A DNA stretch of 64,000 nucleotides from Novosphingobium sp. (GCF_027531025.1 NZ_JAPZQX010000002.1:372001-436000), one strand, 5' to 3'. Positions 39,107-48,092 are shown, counted from the stretch's first letter. The notes: a model not told the origin generated them from the letters alone. Program-made: numbers and translations.

Positions 39107-40921
39107 ATGGCCGACGAAACGCCCCTTGATCGCTTCCGTTCCGTGTTGACCGGCGCCAGCCGGGCGATTTCGCACGAGCCGGAACTGGAAGTGGCCTGGA
39201 CGGCCGATGTCGCCGTGGCCAACGGCAAGAACCTGCGGGTGCCGATGCCGGGCCGCAACCTGCCGCGCGACCAGGCGATGGAAGCGCGCGGCCATGCCGA
39301 TTCGATGGCGCTGCGGCTGCGCCACCACAATGATGCGCTCCATGCCAAGGCCGCGCCCAGCGAACCTTCGGCGCGGGCCTGCTATGACCTGGTGGAGCAG
39401 GTGCGCTACGAAGCCCTCGGCTCGAAGGCCTATGCCGGGATGCGCGACAATCTCGATGCGGCGATGGCCGTGCGGATTGCCGGCGATCCGATTGCCCGCG
39501 CCGCGAGTCCCGACGAGGTGCCGCTGCCGGTTGCGCTCTCGCTGCTGCTACGCGAACACCTCACCGGCCAGCCGGTGCCGGAAGCCGCGCGCAAGGGCAC
39601 CGACATGCTGCGCGGCTGGATCGAAGAGCGCGCCGGAACCGATTTCAAGGCGCTGGCCCTGTCGCTTGACGATCAGAAGGCGTTCCAGGCGCTGAGCCTC
39701 GACATGCTCCAGCACCTCGAGCTGACCCGCTCCGAGCCGACCGAAGCCGAGCCTGAAGAGGGCGAGGACCAGGAGGGCGAGGACGACAGCGAGGACAATC
39801 CCGACGCCGGCGAATCGCAGGAAGACCAGGCCCCCAGCGAAGTGGCCGGTGAACCCAGCGAAGGCGACGAGGAAGGCGAGGGCGAGGTCGAGCAGCAGGT
39901 CGAGGACGACAATGCCGAGGCCGAGGCCGGTGACGATGGCGAGGAGGGGATGCTCCCCGTCCGCCCGAACCGCCAGTGGACCGATATTCCCGCCAATTTC
40001 GACTACAAGGTCTTCACCGAGCAGTTCGACGAGGTCGTCGCCGCGCAGGACCTGTGCGACGAGGAAGAACTGACCCGGCTGCGCGCCTATCTCGACGCGC
40101 AGCTGAAGGGCCTCCAGGGTATCGTCACCAAGCTGGCCAACCGGCTGCAGCGGCGCCTGATGGCTCAGCAGAACCGCTCTTGGGATTTCGACCAGGAAGA
40201 GGGCATGCTCGATGCCGCGCGGCTGGCCCGCGTGGTGATCAGCCCCGGCCACTCGCTGTCCTACAAGATCGAGCGCGATGTCGAGTTCAAGGACACCATC
40301 GTCACCCTGCTGATCGACAATTCCGGATCCATGAGAGGCCGGCCGATCTCGATCGCCGCGATCAGCGCCGACGTGCTGGCGCGGACGCTGGAGCGCTGTG
40401 GGGTCAAGACCGAGATCCTCGGCTTCACCACCCGCGCCTGGAAGGGTGGGCAGAGCCGCGAGGCCTGGTTGGCCAGCGGCAAGCAGGCCCAGCCCGGCCG
40501 CCTCAACGATCTGCGCCACATCGTCTACAAGAAGGCCGACGAGCCCTATCGCCGCAGCCGCCGCAACCTCGGCCTGATGATGCGCGAAGGCCTGCTCAAG
40601 GAAAACATCGACGGCGAGGCGCTGCTCTGGGCCCATACCCGGATGCTCGCCCGGCCCGAGGATCGCCGCATCCTGATGGTCATTTCCGACGGCGCGCCGG
40701 TCGACGATTCGACCCTTAGCGTGAACACCGCCGGCTATCTGGAACAGCACCTCAGGAAGGTGATCGACTGGATCGAGCGCCAGTCCCCGGTTCAGCTGGT
40801 CGCCATCGGCATCGGCCACGACGTGACCCGCTATTATCGCCGCGCCGTGACGATCATGGATGTCGAGCAACTGGGCGGCACGATGATCGAGCAATTGGCT
40901 GCGCTGTTCGAGGACGAATAG
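39107..40921 (+). CDS. cobT: Cobaltochelatase CobT subunit-like protein
   Basis: A 604-residue CobT, one subunit of the aerobic cobaltochelatase that inserts cobalt into hydrogenobyrinic acid diamide. An N-terminal domain (to about 205) is followed by a very acidic linker (about 206-285, mostly Glu and Asp) and a C-terminal von Willebrand A domain with the MIDAS sequence DNSGSMRG at about residue 404. CobS and CobN are not in the window, and CobT homologues sometimes act with CobS alone as AAA+ chaperones. Start ATG 39107 is clear. Confidence 0.92.
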   Translation: MADETPLDRFRSVLTGASRAISHEPELEVAWTADVAVANGKNLRVPMPGRNLPRDQAMEARGHADSMALRLRHHNDALHAKAAPSEPSARACYDLVEQVRYEALGSKAYAGMRDNLDAAMAVRIAGDPIARAASPDEVPLPVALSLLLREHLTGQPVPEAARKGTDMLRGWIEERAGTDFKALALSLDDQKAFQALSLDMLQHLELTRSEPTEAEPEEGEDQEGEDDSEDNPDAGESQEDQAPSEVAGEPSEGDEEGEGEVEQQVEDDNAEAEAGDDGEEGMLPVRPNRQWTDIPANFDYKVFTEQFDEVVAAQDLCDEEELTRLRAYLDAQLKGLQGIVTKLANRLQRRLMAQQNRSWDFDQEEGMLDAARLARVVISPGHSLSYKIERDVEFKDTIVTLLIDNSGSMRGRPISIAAISADVLARTLERCGVKTEILGFTTRAWKGGQSREAWLASGKQAQPGRLNDLRHIVYKKADEPYRRSRRNLGLMMREGLLKENIDGEALLWAHTRMLARPEDRRILMVISDGAPVDDSTLSVNTAGYLEQHLRKVIDWIERQSPVQLVAIGIGHDVTRYYRRAVTIMDVEQLGGTMIEQLAALFEDE

Positions 40922-40984
40922 TCGACAACTCCAGATAGGCCCTTGCCAGCCAGCGCTGAGGCGGTAAGCCAGCCAGCGGTGGCA

Positions 40985-41626
40985 ATGAAAATCTTTTTAT
41001 CTCGCACTCTTGGTGTGGTTTCGGCCTGGTGGCTGACCGGCGTTGCTGCGGTTGCACAACCCGTCGCAACGGTGCCGGTTGGACCTGTCCCGTCCGTCGC
41101 GGCCCAGCCCATCGAGGCCTGTCCCGCACAGTCCGATTGCATTGCCGCCCTGACCCCGGTCGTGCTGAAGATCGGCGCCTTGCTCGGCAGCCGGGTGTCC
41201 ACCTCTGGCGAGATGTTCCCGCTCACGCTGGCCGAACCACTAGTGCTCGATGGCCGGGTCGTGGTGCCGGCCGAAACCTCCGGCATGGGCGAGGTGGTCC
41301 ATGCCAAGAAGACCGGGCTGGGCGTGGGCGGCGAACTGGTGCTTGCTGCGCGCTATCTCGACTTTGCTGGTCAGCGGATCCGCCTGCGCAGCATGCAGGT
41401 CGGCGGGAAGGGCAAGGATAACCAGACGCTGAGCTATGCCGTGGGCGCGACGGTGGGGCTGCCCGCCCTGTTCATTCGCGGCAAGCATATCGAGGTACCG
41501 CCGGGCACCCTGGCCGAGGCCAGGGTTGCGGCCCTGTTCGTCATTCCGCGCCAGGCGCAGGAAACCCCGGCGCCACAGGCGGCGCCAACCCCATCAACAT
41601 CCGAAGGAAAAACCGATGGCCCTTAA
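40985..41626 (+). CDS. Hypothetical exported protein
   Basis: A 213-residue protein with a signal peptide (MKIFLSRTLGVVSAWWLTGVAAVAQ). After a Pro/Val-rich stretch with a Cys pair (IEACPAQSDC), it has a compact beta-rich region including TLAEPLVLDGRVVVPAETSGMGEVVHAKK, which recalls proteins that handle small envelope metabolites but matches no family I can name. The C-terminus is Pro/Gln-rich. The ATG at 40985 opens the signal peptide. It overlaps the next gene by 11 bases. Confidence 0.75.
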   Translation: MKIFLSRTLGVVSAWWLTGVAAVAQPVATVPVGPVPSVAAQPIEACPAQSDCIAALTPVVLKIGALLGSRVSTSGEMFPLTLAEPLVLDGRVVVPAETSGMGEVVHAKKTGLGVGGELVLAARYLDFAGQRIRLRSMQVGGKGKDNQTLSYAVGATVGLPALFIRGKHIEVPPGTLAEARVAALFVIPRQAQETPAPQAAPTPSTSEGKTDGP

Positions 41627-42143
41627 GCTTTCCGCCCTGTTCCCCCTGGCCCTGGCTGCCAGCCTGGCCACGATGCCGGCCCAGGCGGCGGACAAGAAGG
41701 ACGACGATGCCGCCCCGATCGCCTTGCCCGCACCGCCGGCCGGCAAGGGCCAGATCGTGTTCTTCCGCCCGGGCGGCATGGGCTTTGCCGTGGGCTGCTC
41801 GGTCAACGAGAACGGCCAGAAGGTCAGCTCGCTGGGCGCGGGCAAGTATTTCATCATGGTCACGGAACCCGGCAAGCACGAGTTCACCGTGAAAAGCGAG
41901 GCGAAGGACGCACTGGCGCTTGAGGTTGAAGCCGACGAAACGCAGTTCGCCAAGTGCCGGATCAAGATGGGGATCATGGTTGGCCGCCCCGATCTTGCCC
42001 CCGCGACCGAGGCCGAGTTCCGCGAGGCCAAGAAGCTGAAGCTGGTCGATGACGAGGATATGGGCCCCGGGCCGGGTGCGCTGCGTGCCGCCGATGTCGC
42101 TGCAGCCCTTGCACCAAAGCCGGCACCTGCACCCGCGCCCTGA
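41616..42143 (+). CDS. Exported DUF2846-like protein
   Basis: A 175-residue exported protein with signal peptide MALKLSALFPLALAASLATM ending PAQAA. The mature part has GKGQIVFFRPGGMGFAVGCSVNENGQKVSSLGAGKYFIM, the pattern of DUF2846 beta-sandwich proteins, and then an acidic region and a Pro/Ala-rich tail. Function is unknown. Its start ATG lies 11 bases inside the preceding exported gene, so the pair is probably translated together. Confidence 0.78.
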   Translation: MALKLSALFPLALAASLATMPAQAADKKDDDAAPIALPAPPAGKGQIVFFRPGGMGFAVGCSVNENGQKVSSLGAGKYFIMVTEPGKHEFTVKSEAKDALALEVEADETQFAKCRIKMGIMVGRPDLAPATEAEFREAKKLKLVDDEDMGPGPGALRAADVAAALAPKPAPAPAP

Positions 42144-42228
42144 GCGCCAAAAGCGGCCAACGACAGCGCGTCGCCGCGGGGCGGTGGCGCGCTGTCCACA
42201 TCGCCGGGTCATCTTCGGGCTTGACCGC

Positions 42229-42254
42229 CCGGTTTAATCGTTCGATTAAACCGG
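42229..42254. promoter_or_regulatory. Perfect 12-base palindromic operator abutting the nitroreductase start
   Basis: CCGGTTTAATCG at 42229-42240 and CGATTAAACCGG at 42243-42254 are exact inverse copies with TT between. One base separates it from the ATG at 42256. TTGACC at 42221-42226 and TTTAAT at 42233-42238 are promoter-like, so the site would overlap the core promoter. The inner 16 bases match a second site at 57186 in 14 positions. A TetR-type dimeric repressor is likely; its gene is not adjacent. Confidence 0.75.
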
Positions 42255-42255
42255 T

Positions 42256-42933
42256 ATGAGCAAAGCCAGCACCGTTACCGAAGCCGTCATGTCCCGCCGC
42301 TCGATCCGGGCGTTCAGCGACAGGCCCGTTCCCCTCGATGTCCTCAAGCAGGTCATGGATACAGCCCGCTGGACACCGTCGGGCTGCAATTTCCAGCCGT
42401 GGGAAGGCGCGATCCTGACTGGTGAGCCGCTGCGCCAGTTGCAGGAGAAGATGCGCGCTACCCCGCCGCAGGATCCCAAGGAATATTCGTGGAGCGATCC
42501 CGAAGTCCTGCCGGAATGCCTGGCTCGCCTGCACCAGGTGGGCGCGGACATGTATGCCGCCATGAATATCGAGCGCGGCGACAAGGCTGCGCGTGGCGAT
42601 TTCATGGCGCAGAACATCGTCTCGTTCGGCGCCCCGGCCGTGCTGATGGTCTATTTCCCGCGGGTGATGGGCCCGCCGCAGTGGTCTGACGTGGGCATGT
42701 GGCTGCAGTCGATCATGCTGCTGCTGCGCGAACAGGGGCTGGATACCTGCCCGCAGGAATTCCTCTCGCTCTATGCCCGGCTGATCAAGGATTTCCTGGG
42801 CGTTTCGGATGAAAGCCACATCTTCTTCTGCGGTATCGCGATCGGCTATCGTGACGAGGAAGACCCGGTGAACGCGTTTGACCGCAAGCGTGAGCCGCTG
42901 GAGAGCAAGATCCAGTTCCTGGGCTTTGAATAG
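42256..42933 (+). CDS. Nitroreductase family protein (first of a pair)
   Basis: A 225-residue FMN-dependent oxidoreductase. MSRRSIRAFSDRPV with the FMN-phosphate Arg-Ser-Arg, the TPSGCNFQPWEG block and WLQSIMLLLREQGLDTCPQEF are typical of the family, which reduces nitro compounds, quinones or enones with NAD(P)H. The ATG immediately follows the palindrome and has no visible Shine-Dalgarno sequence. It is followed 11 bases later by a second, clearly related nitroreductase, so the pair arose by duplication or acts as different substrate-specific forms. Confidence 0.9.
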   Translation: MSKASTVTEAVMSRRSIRAFSDRPVPLDVLKQVMDTARWTPSGCNFQPWEGAILTGEPLRQLQEKMRATPPQDPKEYSWSDPEVLPECLARLHQVGADMYAAMNIERGDKAARGDFMAQNIVSFGAPAVLMVYFPRVMGPPQWSDVGMWLQSIMLLLREQGLDTCPQEFLSLYARLIKDFLGVSDESHIFFCGIAIGYRDEEDPVNAFDRKREPLESKIQFLGFE

Positions 42934-42944
42934 GACTTCCGGAC

Positions 42945-43616
42945 ATGAACGTTTCTGACGCCGTCGCCAGCCGCCGCACCGTGCGGGCCTTTGTGGACAA
43001 GCCTGTCGATCAGGCCGTGCTGCGGCGCGTGCTCGAAAAGGCGCAGCAATCGCCCTCGGGTGGCAATACCCAGCCGTGGAACGCGACGGTGATCACGGGT
43101 GAGCCGCTGGCGAAACTGCTGGCCGATGTCGCCGCGGTCCTGCCCGAAGGACCCGCGCGGCATAAGCCGGAGTACGACATTTACCCGCCCGAGCTTGACG
43201 GAAACTATGCCGAGCGCCGCAAGGGCGTGGGCGAAGCCATGTATGCCGCGCTGGAAATCCCGCGTGACGACAAGATGGGTCGGCTGATGTGGTTCGCGAA
43301 GAACTTCCAGGCCTTTGGCGCGCCGGTGCTGATGCTGATCCACACCCCGCGCTACATGGGCCGGCCGCAGTGGTCGGACATTGGCATGTGGCTGCAGACC
43401 GTGTGCCTGCTGCTGCGCGAGGAAGGGCTCGATTCCTGCCCGCAGGAAGCCTGGGCGATCTACCAGGAACAGATTCGCGGCGTGGTCGATATCCCGGAAG
43501 ATCACATCTTCTTCTGTGGTATGGGTGTGGGCTGGCGCGATCCGGCTGCGCCGGTGAACAATTTCCCCGTACCGCGCGCGCCGCTTGACGAAGTGATCCG
43601 CTGGGAGGGCTTCTGA
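42945..43616 (+). CDS. Nitroreductase family protein (second of a pair)
   Basis: A 223-residue paralogue of the preceding gene product. It shares ASRRTVRAFVDKPVD, QSPSGGNTQPWNATVITGEPL, PQWSDIGMWLQTVCLLLREEGLDSCPQEA and the HIFFCGMGVGWRD segment. The FMN-binding Arg, Ser and Arg are present. Both probably form a single transcript from the palindromic operator. Substrate is unknown; the enzymes could be involved in xenobiotic or quinone reduction. It ends CTTCTGA, directly before the transporter gene. Confidence 0.9.
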   Translation: MNVSDAVASRRTVRAFVDKPVDQAVLRRVLEKAQQSPSGGNTQPWNATVITGEPLAKLLADVAAVLPEGPARHKPEYDIYPPELDGNYAERRKGVGEAMYAALEIPRDDKMGRLMWFAKNFQAFGAPVLMLIHTPRYMGRPQWSDIGMWLQTVCLLLREEGLDSCPQEAWAIYQEQIRGVVDIPEDHIFFCGMGVGWRDPAAPVNNFPVPRAPLDEVIRWEGF

Positions 43617-43642
43617 GCCTTTCACTCCTGCTCTGGGTACCG

Positions 43643-44521
43643 GTGACGCTGGCGGCGGCATCGGCACAGGTCTTTCGCAACGGTGCGCAGGCAGGGCTGA
43701 CCAAGACCATCGGCATGCTGGGGGCGACGCAGGTGCGGTTCGTCTTCGGGCTGCCCTTTGCCCTGCTGTTCCTGGCCGGGGGCCTGGCGATCACCGATCA
43801 GCCGTTGCCCGGCCTGACCACCCCGGCGCTGGGCTGGGCGGCGCTCGGCGCGGTCTGCCAGATTCTCGGCACGGCGCTGATGCTGCTGGTGATGCACCAG
43901 CGCGCCTTTGGCGTGGCCTATGCCTATATCAAGACCGAGCCGGTGCTGGTCGCCGTGCTGGGGGTGATCCTGCTGGGCGATCACCTGAGCCCGCTAGCCT
44001 GGGCGGCGGTCGGCGTTGTCACAGCAGGGGTTCTGGTCGCCTCGGTCAAGCCGGGCGAGTATCGCAACCTGCTGAAGGAACGGCGGATGATCGCCGCCGG
44101 GGTGGGCGCGGGCGGACTGTTCGGCCTTTCCGCCATCGCCTTTCGCGGCGGGATCGGGGCGCTGGAGGGTGGCGATTTCCTGATCCGCGCGCTGACCGTG
44201 CTGGCGATCAGCCTGACGATCCAGGCGGGCCTGCTGGGCCTGTGGCTGGTGGCGCGAGACAGGGCGGCCTTTACCGGCAGCCTCAAGGTCTGGCGGACCA
44301 GCCTGGGCGCCGGGTTCCTCGGCGCCTTCGCCTCGGCCTGCTGGTTCACCGCCTTTGCCCTGACACCCGCCGCCAATGTCCGCACGCTGGGCCTGATCGA
44401 GATGCCGCTGGCCGCGCTGCTGGCCGGAAGGCTGACCGGCAAGGCCGCGAGCCGTCATGAAGTGATCGGCCTGACCGTGGTGATGGCGGGCGTCGGCCTG
44501 CTGTTCGCCTCGCTCGCCTAG
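43643..44521 (+). CDS. DMT superfamily transporter (EamA domains)
   Basis: A membrane protein with about ten helices in two EamA halves (for example LGAVCQILGTALMLLVMHQR and VIGLTVVMAGVGLLF). The conventional start is GTG 43643, giving 292 residues, but this lies inside the first helix. In frame, a CTG at 43613 that overlaps the stop of the previous gene would give LSLLLWVPVTLAAASAQVF, a complete first helix, with GGAGG four bases before it. Either a non-AUG start is used or the first helix is short. Likely co-transcribed with the nitroreductases. Confidence 0.82.
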   Translation: MTLAAASAQVFRNGAQAGLTKTIGMLGATQVRFVFGLPFALLFLAGGLAITDQPLPGLTTPALGWAALGAVCQILGTALMLLVMHQRAFGVAYAYIKTEPVLVAVLGVILLGDHLSPLAWAAVGVVTAGVLVASVKPGEYRNLLKERRMIAAGVGAGGLFGLSAIAFRGGIGALEGGDFLIRALTVLAISLTIQAGLLGLWLVARDRAAFTGSLKVWRTSLGAGFLGAFASACWFTAFALTPAANVRTLGLIEMPLAALLAGRLTGKAASRHEVIGLTVVMAGVGLLFASLA

Positions 44522-44525
44522 CGTC

Positions 44526-44597
44526 GTCCCGGACCTGATCCGGGACCGCAGGCCGATTTGCCCTGGCCTTGCCAGCGGTCCCGGCTTGCGCCGGGAC
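44526..44597. repeat. REP-like doublet (CGTCGTCCCGG family)
   Basis: Two stem-loops face each other between the transporter and cysS. The left is GTCCCGGA-N5-TCCGGGAC (44526-44546), the right GTCCCGGC-N4-GCCGGGAC (44578-44597). Each is flanked by CGTC or GACG, so the whole is also an inverted repeat. This is the layout of a REPIN/BIME doublet; a role as terminator for the transporter gene is possible. Confidence 0.8.
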
Positions 44598-44620
44598 GAC
44601 GAGGACGGCAAAGGCGTCGC

Positions 44621-46087
44621 ATGACTACGACGCCCCTCAAGCTGTTCAACAGCCTGACCCGCCAGCTGGAAGAGTTCCAGCCCGTCCACCCCGGCGAGGC
44701 GCGCGTCTATACCTGTGGCCCGACGGTCTACAACTATCCCCACATCGGCAACATGCGGGCCTATGTCTTTGCCGACGTGCTGGGTCGGACGCTGAGCTTC
44801 AAGGGCTACAAGCTGACTCACGTGATCAACATCACCGACGTGGGCCACCTGACCGACGATGCCGACGCGGGCGAGGACAAGATGGAAAAGATGGCGGCCG
44901 AACGGGCCCAGTCCATCTGGGACATCGCGCAGCACTATACCGAAGCCTATTGGGCCGACGTGAAGGCGCTGGGCATCCGCCAGCCCGCCAAGTGGACCAT
45001 CGCCACCGAATATGTCCCGGCGATGATCGACTTTGCGAAGTCGATTGCCGACAAGCACTGCTACGAGCTGGATAGCGGGCTTTACTTCGACGTTACGACC
45101 GTGGCCGACTACGGCCGCCTCGCCCGCGCTGTCACCGAAGAAGGTGAGGGCCGGATTGACGAAGTGGAGGGCAAGCGCAACGCCGCCGACTTCGCGATCT
45201 GGCGCAAGACCCCGCCGGGCGAGAAGCGCCAGATGGAATGGGATTCGCCCTGGGGCAGGGGCGCGCCGGGCTGGCACCTCGAATGCTCGGTCATGTCCGG
45301 GCAGGTGCTGGGTTTTCCGTTCGACATCCACACCGGCGGGATCGACCACCGCGAGATCCACCACCCGAACGAGATTGCCCAGAACCAGGCGTTCTGCTGC
45401 ACCAATGGCCTCGATGTTCCCGCCAATTCGGGCGCCAACATCTGGATGCACAACAATTTCCTGGTCGAGCGTTCGGGCAAGATGAGCAAGAGCGCGGGCG
45501 AGTTCCTGCGGCTGCAACTGCTGATCGACAAGGGCTATCACCCGCTGGCCTATCGTCTGATGTGCCTTCAGGCCCATTACCGCAGCGAACTGGAATTCAG
45601 CTGGGAAGGGCTGCAGGCGGCGCTGGTGCGGCTGAAGCGGATGGTGATGGCCTGGGAGCGATTGGCCCAAACCCCTCCTAAGACCGCAGGGTCGCCAACA
45701 GCGATGGAGCAGATTCTTTCAAACCATGAAACTGCGTTCGCCGGAACAATCTCTGAAGACTTGAATACGGCGGTGGCCTTGACCGTTTTCGAAGAGCTGC
45801 TGGCCGACAAGAAAATCTCGTCGGATTTCAGATTGGATCTGCTGCGAAAGTTCGACGCGGTTCTGGGCTTTGAATTCGACAACCTGAGCAGGACCGACCT
45901 ACGCATCCGCCCCAAGGCGGCGACCATCACCGAAGCCGAGATCGAAGCCGTCCTGACCCAGCGCAAGGAAGCGCGCGCGGCCAAAGATTTCGCCACCTCC
46001 GACCGCCTGCGCGACGAACTCGCCGCACAGGGCGTCGAGGTGATGGACGGCGATCCGCTGGGCTGGGACTGGAAGCTGGGTGAGTGA
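44621..46087 (+). CDS. cysS: Cysteinyl-tRNA synthetase
   Basis: A 488-residue class I aminoacyl-tRNA synthetase. The HIGN motif is at residues 41-44, Cys32 and the later ECSVMSGQ and IDHREIHHPNE residues bind the catalytic zinc, and KMSKS is at 287-291. The ATG at 44621 gives the standard start MTTTPLKLFNSLTRQLE. The anticodon-side helical domain coded at about 45700-45840 is noticeably less GC-rich (about 49 percent) than the rest and uses otherwise rare codons such as AGA and TCA, yet the frame is intact. Confidence 0.96.
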   Translation: MTTTPLKLFNSLTRQLEEFQPVHPGEARVYTCGPTVYNYPHIGNMRAYVFADVLGRTLSFKGYKLTHVINITDVGHLTDDADAGEDKMEKMAAERAQSIWDIAQHYTEAYWADVKALGIRQPAKWTIATEYVPAMIDFAKSIADKHCYELDSGLYFDVTTVADYGRLARAVTEEGEGRIDEVEGKRNAADFAIWRKTPPGEKRQMEWDSPWGRGAPGWHLECSVMSGQVLGFPFDIHTGGIDHREIHHPNEIAQNQAFCCTNGLDVPANSGANIWMHNNFLVERSGKMSKSAGEFLRLQLLIDKGYHPLAYRLMCLQAHYRSELEFSWEGLQAALVRLKRMVMAWERLAQTPPKTAGSPTAMEQILSNHETAFAGTISEDLNTAVALTVFEELLADKKISSDFRLDLLRKFDAVLGFEFDNLSRTDLRIRPKAATITEAEIEAVLTQRKEARAAKDFATSDRLRDELAAQGVEVMDGDPLGWDWKLGE

Positions 46088-46140
46088 GCGCTTTGGCTGA
46101 GGCGGCTTGCCAAGCTGCCTCGCTGCGCTAATCTGGTTGC

Positions 46141-46500
46141 ATGATGCAACCGATCTCCTGGATAGCGCTGGCGCTGGTGCACCTGATGCCGGCGCTGGCC
46201 TTCTTCCGTCCGGCGACGCTGACCGCGCTTTATGGAATTCGCGCGGACAACCCGCTGTTCATGCTGATGCACCACCGCGCCGCGCTGTTCCTGGCGGTGT
46301 TCGTCGCCTGCCTGTGGGCAGCATGGCGGCCCGAGGCGCGGCAATTGGCGGGGATTGTCACCGCGATTTCGATGCTGGGCTTTCTGTGGCTATACTGGCG
46401 CGCCGGAGCGCCACCGGCCCTGCGCACCATTGCGCTGGTTGACCTGATCGGCCTACCGTTCCTGACCTTTGCCCTGTGGGGAGCTTTTCGTCCGTCATGA
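46141..46500 (+). CDS. Small four-helix membrane protein, hypothetical
   Basis: A 119-residue protein with about four hydrophobic helices. The second begins after a MLMHHRAALFLAVFVACLW stretch, and AGAPPALRTIALVDLIGLPFLTFALWG closes the protein. No family with a known function was recognised. The ATG at 46141 is 53 bases behind cysS. Its stop overlaps the following dehydrogenase start by four bases (ATGA), so the two are co-translated. Confidence 0.72.
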   Translation: MMQPISWIALALVHLMPALAFFRPATLTALYGIRADNPLFMLMHHRAALFLAVFVACLWAAWRPEARQLAGIVTAISMLGFLWLYWRAGAPPALRTIALVDLIGLPFLTFALWGAFRPS

Positions 46501-47435
46501 CTGTTGCCGTGCTATCCGCCATCGCCCGCCCGATCCTGGAGCCGCGCCTGCCCGACTGGATCGAGCCGCGCTGGTTCGCCACGACCGAGGAATTGCTGGA
46601 GATCGCCGATCAGGCCGAAATCGGCTGGTTCGATCTCTACAAGAAGGAAGACATGGCCGAGGCGGCGCGGCGGGCGACCAGCCTCAAGTGGCTCAACTCG
46701 ATCTACGCCGGGCTCGATCACATGCCGCTCTCGCTGCTGCATGAGCGCGGCGTGACCGTGACCAACGGCGCCGGGATCAACGCCATCACCATCGCCGAAT
46801 ATGTCGTGATGGGCATGCTGACCGTGGCCAAGGGCTATCGCGAGGTGGTCCGCGCGCAGGACCGCCACGAATGGCTGATGGATTCGCCCGGCAAGCGTGA
46901 ACTGTTCGGCAGCAAGGCGCTGCTCCTTGGCATGGGCGCGATCGGCAGCCTGATTGCCGAGCGGCTGGCTCCGTTTGGGGTCGAGGTGACCAAGGTCCGC
47001 CGCACGCCGGGGCCGGATACCCTGGCGCCCGACCAGTGGCGCGCGCGGCTGGGCGAATTCGATTGGGTGATCCTGGCCGTGCCCGCCACCCCCGAAACCG
47101 ATGGCATGATCGGCGCGGCCGAGCTCGCGGCGATGAAAAGCGATGCCGTGCTGGTCAACATCGCGCGCGGGGCCGTGGTCGATCAGGATGCGCTGGTTGA
47201 GGCGCTCAAGGCCAATCGCATCCACGCGGCTTTCCTGGACGTCACCACGCCCGAACCGCTCCCGGCCGATCACGAGCTGTGGAGCCTGCCCAACGCCCAT
47301 GTCACCATGCACCTGTCAGGCCGGGCGCAGGACAAGATGTTCATCCGCTCGGTCGAGCGGTTCCTGGTCAACCTGGAACGCTATCGCGCCGGTGAACCGC
47401 TCGATCCGGTGATGGACCTGACGCTGGGGTATTAG
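46497..47435 (+). CDS. D-2-hydroxyacid dehydrogenase family protein
   Basis: A 312-residue NAD(P)-dependent dehydrogenase. The Rossmann turn is LLGMGAIGSLIAERL, the substrate-binding Arg is in VNIARGAVVDQDAL, the catalytic acid is the Glu in DVTTPEPLP, and His in HVTMHLSG would be the general base. It is similar to glyoxylate/hydroxypyruvate or phosphoglycerate dehydrogenase relatives, but not enough to name a substrate. The ATG at 46497 overlaps the membrane protein's stop; in-frame codons upstream belong to the preceding gene. Confidence 0.9.
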   Translation: MTVAVLSAIARPILEPRLPDWIEPRWFATTEELLEIADQAEIGWFDLYKKEDMAEAARRATSLKWLNSIYAGLDHMPLSLLHERGVTVTNGAGINAITIAEYVVMGMLTVAKGYREVVRAQDRHEWLMDSPGKRELFGSKALLLGMGAIGSLIAERLAPFGVEVTKVRRTPGPDTLAPDQWRARLGEFDWVILAVPATPETDGMIGAAELAAMKSDAVLVNIARGAVVDQDALVEALKANRIHAAFLDVTTPEPLPADHELWSLPNAHVTMHLSGRAQDKMFIRSVERFLVNLERYRAGEPLDPVMDLTLGY

Positions 47436-47445
47436 ACGTCCTCCA

Positions 47446-47772
47446 CTAGACCAGCGGCACCTCCTTGCGGTTGTGCAGCGAATAGTCGCGGATCACGGAG
47501 GCGACCCGCAGGCGGTAGTCGGCGAAAACCCCGCTGCGGCCGGCTGACTGGGCGGCGCGATGTTCAGCCGTTTCGCGCCAACGCCGCACTGCTTCCTCGT
47601 TCTCGAAGAAGGACAGCGACACCAGCTTGCCGGGGTTGGTCAGGCTCTGGAAGCGTTCGACCGAGATGAAACCCTCGATTTCATCGAGCAGCGGGCGCAG
47701 GCCTGCCGCTGTGTCGAGATAGGTCTCGTTCTGGCCCGGGGCAGGTTCGACCTCGAAGATCACCGCGATCAT
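47446..47772 (-). CDS. Antibiotic biosynthesis monooxygenase (ABM) domain protein
   Basis: A 108-residue dimeric ferredoxin-like-fold protein. MIAVIFEVEPAPGQNETYL, GFISVERFQSLTNPGKLVSLSFFENEEAVRRWRETAEHR and the C-terminal IRDYSL are typical of the ABM family, which includes haem-degrading and cofactor-free oxygenases as well as uncharacterised stress proteins. Its start overlaps the upstream NIPSNAP gene by four bases, so the two small ferredoxin-like proteins are made together. Confidence 0.88.
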   Translation of the reverse strand: MIAVIFEVEPAPGQNETYLDTAAGLRPLLDEIEGFISVERFQSLTNPGKLVSLSFFENEEAVRRWRETAEHRAAQSAGRSGVFADYRLRVASVIRDYSLHNRKEVPLV

Positions 47773-48092
47773 TCCCGGCCTCCGTGCGGCGCTGAAACCA
47801 GTTTCAGGAAAGTGCGATCCTCGCGCAGCAGGAACTTTTCGCGCTGGGCGAACTCGTAGTTTTCGCGGCCCAGCGGGTCTGCCGCAAGGCGCGCCCGGTA
47901 GGCTTCGTATTCGGCCAGACTGGCGATGTTGTAGATGCCATAGGCCAGGGTGCTGGAGCCCTCGTGCGGGGCGAAATAGCCGATCAGGTCGGCCCCGCAG
48001 CGCGGGATGGCCTGGCCCCAGTTGCGGGAATATTCGGCAAACTGGTCCTTCTTGGTCGGATCGATGTGATAGCGGATGATGCAGGTAAGCAT
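47769..48092 (-). CDS. NIPSNAP family protein
   Basis: A 107-residue ferredoxin-like-fold protein of the NIPSNAP family: MLTCIIRYHIDPTKKDQFAEYSRNW, DLIGYFAPHEGSSTLAYGIYN and the REDRTFLK ending are characteristic. Members are often encoded next to regulators and monooxygenases and have no settled function. It lies divergent from an ArsR-type regulator, with a palindromic operator between them, and is translationally coupled to the ABM gene. Confidence 0.88.
   Translation of the reverse strand: MLTCIIRYHIDPTKKDQFAEYSRNWGQAIPRCGADLIGYFAPHEGSSTLAYGIYNIASLAEYEAYRARLAADPLGRENYEFAQREKFLLREDRTFLKLVSAPHGGRE

Noticed and set aside
45109..45531. Minus-strand frame inside cysS
   Set aside because: Antisense shadow of cysS with low-complexity composition and no domain.
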